Assembly: GCA_910585995.1 (NCBI GenBank)
Contig: CAJUGG010000013.1
Location: 1 to 7,866, forward strand
Direction of reading: 5' to 3'
Source: an uncultured Lachnospiraceae bacterium
Lineage (GTDB): Bacteria; Bacillota; Clostridia; Lachnospirales; Lachnospiraceae
Length of the DNA: 7,866 bases
The notes beneath the pieces are model-generated. The model searched no databases and had not been told where the DNA came from. It was given only the letters and a program-made list of their open reading frames with translations. Every line of letters begins with the position of its first letter. The stretch's first letter is position 1. Below are positions 6,668 through 7,866 of the stretch, piece by piece. A program made the position numbers and the translations under genes.

Positions 6668-7609
6668 TCACCCGAATATCAGTTCGATTACCGCTTTTAG
6701 TTCTAAGAGGCTGCCGCTCTGATACAGACGCTGTTTGTACTGTTTGGTTCCTTTTCGCTTTTTCATCATATAAGCCGCCAGTTTCCTGAGATAGAAAAGG
6801 GCAAATGTCTCAGGATAATATTGACTGACAAGCGTAAGCTGCTCCATCAGGACCTGATACGCAGTCTTTTGACAAGGCTTCCCGGTCAGCTCCCCAAAAA
6901 TAAAAGGATTCTCAAGCCCATATCTGGCTATCATCACGCCGTCTGCTCCGGTCCTGTCCATCATCCGGTCTGCATCCTCCGCAGAAAAGATCCCTCCATT
7001 GGCAATCACCGGTATGGATACTGCCGCTTTCGCTCTCTCAATCTCTCCATAATAAGGCTCTCCATCATACATCATGCTCCGGCTTCTCCCATGAATCGTG
7101 ATCAAATCCGCTCCGGCATCTTCACACATCCTTGCAAATTCTGCAGCAAACATCTCTTCTTCCCGAACGCCAGTTCTGCATTTGACAGTGACAACCTTTC
7201 CGCTTTTTTTACAGCCCCGGATGATCGCAGCCGCCCTTTTGGGGTCTAAGAGCAGCGCGCTGCCCTCTCCGCTCTTAAATACGTTGGGCACCGGGCAGCC
7301 CATATTGATATCAATGATATCAAAGTCCTGCAAAAGTTCACTTTTTGCCATCTCCTCCATCACCGCCGGAATCCCTCCTAAGAGCTGCACCGCCTTAATC
7401 TTCTCCTCTTTTGTGGTAAATAACAGCCGCTTTGTGGCCCGGTCCTCGTATTTCAGCGCATTGGCGCTGACCATCTCTGTAAAACAAAGCCCGGCCCCCA
7501 TCTCACAGGCCAGCATCCGAAACGGATAACAAGTATATCCCGCCAAAGGCGCCATCCATACATTAGAAGGCACTAAGAGGCCTCCAAACCGAATCGTTCT
7601 AATCTCCAT
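6668..7609 (-). CDS. dus: tRNA-dihydrouridine synthase (DusB-like)
   Basis: This 313-residue cytosolic flavoenzyme is predicted to reduce specific uridines in tRNA to dihydrouridine, using FMN and NAD(P)H. The TIM-barrel motifs occur in the expected order: MAPLAG at 19-24 (FMN contact), QLLGG at 75-79, DINMGCPVP at 100-108 with catalytic Cys105, TVKCRTG at 141-147 with FMN-binding Lys143, TIHGRSR at 171-177, PVIANGG at 200-206 and DGVMIAR at 223-229. A helical C-terminal domain (about 240-313) follows and is somewhat short for the family. Departures from the common text include ANGGI where GNGDI is usual and MIARYGLENPFIF where MIGRGALGNPWIF is usual, which suggests a divergent clade rather than loss of function. 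AGGAG lies 9 bases before the ATG. It is the promoter-proximal gene of the cluster, 30 bases ahead of the LRR gene. Which tRNA position it modifies cannot be told from sequence. Confidence 0.95.
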   Translation of the reverse strand: MEIRTIRFGGLLVPSNVWMAPLAGYTCYPFRMLACEMGAGLCFTEMVSANALKYEDRATKRLLFTTKEEKIKAVQLLGGIPAVMEEMAKSELLQDFDIIDINMGCPVPNVFKSGEGSALLLDPKRAAAIIRGCKKSGKVVTVKCRTGVREEEMFAAEFARMCEDAGADLITIHGRSRSMMYDGEPYYGEIERAKAAVSIPVIANGGIFSAEDADRMMDRTGADGVMIARYGLENPFIFGELTGKPCQKTAYQVLMEQLTLVSQYYPETFALFYLRKLAAYMMKKRKGTKQYKQRLYQSGSLLELKAVIELIFG

Positions 7610-7618
7610 CCTGACTCA

Positions 7619-7623
7619 CTCCT
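7619..7623 (-). promoter_or_regulatory. Ribosome binding site of dus
   Basis: The minus-strand sequence AGGAG lies nine bases from the ATG at 7607-7609, a normal spacing, and supports the start given for dus. Confidence 0.7.
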
Positions 7624-7630
7624 GCCTTCT

Positions 7631-7659
7631 ATTTTATCCGATTTTGCAAGGTTTGGCAA
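7631..7659 (-). promoter_or_regulatory. Candidate sigma-A promoter for dus and the leftward cluster
   Basis: Read on the minus strand, TTGCCA (7654-7659) and TAAAAT (7631-7636) are separated by exactly 17 bases, each matching the consensus at five of six positions. AT-rich sequence lies upstream. Reservation: the implied transcription start, near 7624, would fall beside the ribosome binding site and leave a leader of only about 15 bases. Confidence 0.45.
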
Positions 7660-7675
7660 TCAAAACACTCCAAAA

Positions 7676-7744
7676 TTGAACTTTTGAACTTTTTATATTT
7701 TCTATTGAACTTTTTTACAGTCTGTGTTATACTTGGTTGAACTT
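7676..7744 (+). repeat. Cluster of four direct TTGAACTT octamers
   Basis: Exact copies of TTGAACTT lie at 7676-7683, 7684-7691, 7705-7712 and 7737-7744. The first two are directly abutting; the later starts are 21 and 32 bases apart, about two and three helical turns. A fifth copy is inverted at 7854-7861. I did not notice an exact copy in the coding part of the window. The cluster lies between and over the two divergent candidate promoters, where an operator would be expected, but no regulator is encoded in the window. Confidence 0.75.
7705..7733 (+). promoter_or_regulatory. Candidate rightward sigma-A promoter with extended -10
   Basis: TTGAAC (7705-7710) and TATACT (7728-7733) are 17 bases apart, and TG at 7725-7726 gives the extended -10 form TGnTATACT. 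Transcription would start near 7740 and run rightwards through the hairpin-rich region and out of the window. The -35 hexamer is part of one TTGAACTT octamer, and the predicted start lies in another. No rightward gene begins within the window except a possible 13-codon frame. Confidence 0.5.
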
Positions 7745-7861
7745 CAAGATGCCACGGATTGCTCCGCATTTCATGCTCCCGCAATCCTAAAACACCTCAA
7801 ATCCGCTCATTTTTCTGTGAAAAATGGCTACTTTTCGGTGTTTTGCGGGTCCCAAGTTCAA
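7737..7861. other. Hairpin-rich intergenic element bounded by inverted TTGAACTT octamers
   Basis: The stretch begins with TTGAACTT (7737-7744) and ends with its reverse complement AAGTTCAA (7854-7861). Four further complementary sets lie inside. GGATTGC (7756-7762) pairs with GCAATCC (7781-7787), closing over an inner GCAT/ATGC stem (7766-7769 with 7773-7776). AAAACACC (7789-7796) pairs with GGTGTTTT (7837-7844). CATTTTTC pairs with GAAAAATG within about 7808-7826, leaving a three-base loop. CCCGC (7778-7782) can pair with GCGGG (7845-7849), but it shares bases with the first hairpin, so the two folds compete. No U-run follows these stems on either strand, so they are not standard terminators. 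I do not recognise a named riboswitch or RNA family. It could be a dispersed palindromic repeat, a structured 5' leader for a gene to the right, or a small RNA. Confidence 0.55.
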
Positions 7862-7866
7862 AAATC

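Noticed and set aside
7789..7844. AAAACACC/GGTGTTTT stem as a Rho-independent terminator
   Set aside because: The stem is AT-rich with a long loop and is followed by GCGGG on the plus strand and AGGATT on the minus strand rather than a U-run.

Overview
The window reads as one leftward gene cluster from a Gram-positive anaerobe, most likely a Lachnospiraceae-type clostridium. That assignment is inferred from gene content: a BspA-type leucine-rich repeat protein, an aldo/keto reductase with a C-terminal iron-sulfur domain, a DusB-like dihydrouridine synthase and a Gly-X-Y collagen-like protein, with AGGAG-type ribosome binding sites and moderate GC. No rRNA, tRNA, CRISPR array or transposase gene was seen.

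All five genes lie on the minus strand. In transcription order, from right to left, they are: a tRNA-dihydrouridine synthase (6668-7609); a 1335-residue leucine-rich repeat protein without a signal peptide (2630-6637); an iron-sulfur aldo/keto reductase (1474 to about 2574); a GT-A glycosyltransferase with a C-terminal TPR-like region (375-1439); and a collagen-like protein with a cysteine-rich N-terminus (1-306) that runs off the left edge. The gaps are 30, 28-55, 34 and 68 bases. I found no convincing terminator in any gap, so a polycistronic unit is plausible. dus is housekeeping. The distal part has a surface or spore-coat flavour, and the adjacent glycosyltransferase and collagen-like protein suggest an enzyme-substrate pair.

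The right-hand 257 bases (7610-7866) hold no ordinary gene but are dense with signals. They contain a candidate leftward promoter for dus and a better rightward promoter (TTGAAC-17-TATACT with an extended -10). They also contain five copies of the octamer TTGAACTT, four direct and one inverted, and a roughly 125-base stretch bounded by inverted octamers that can fold into several nested and mutually exclusive hairpins. This is the least explained part of the window and the best candidate for an undescribed element: a dispersed intergenic repeat, a structured RNA, or an operator cluster.
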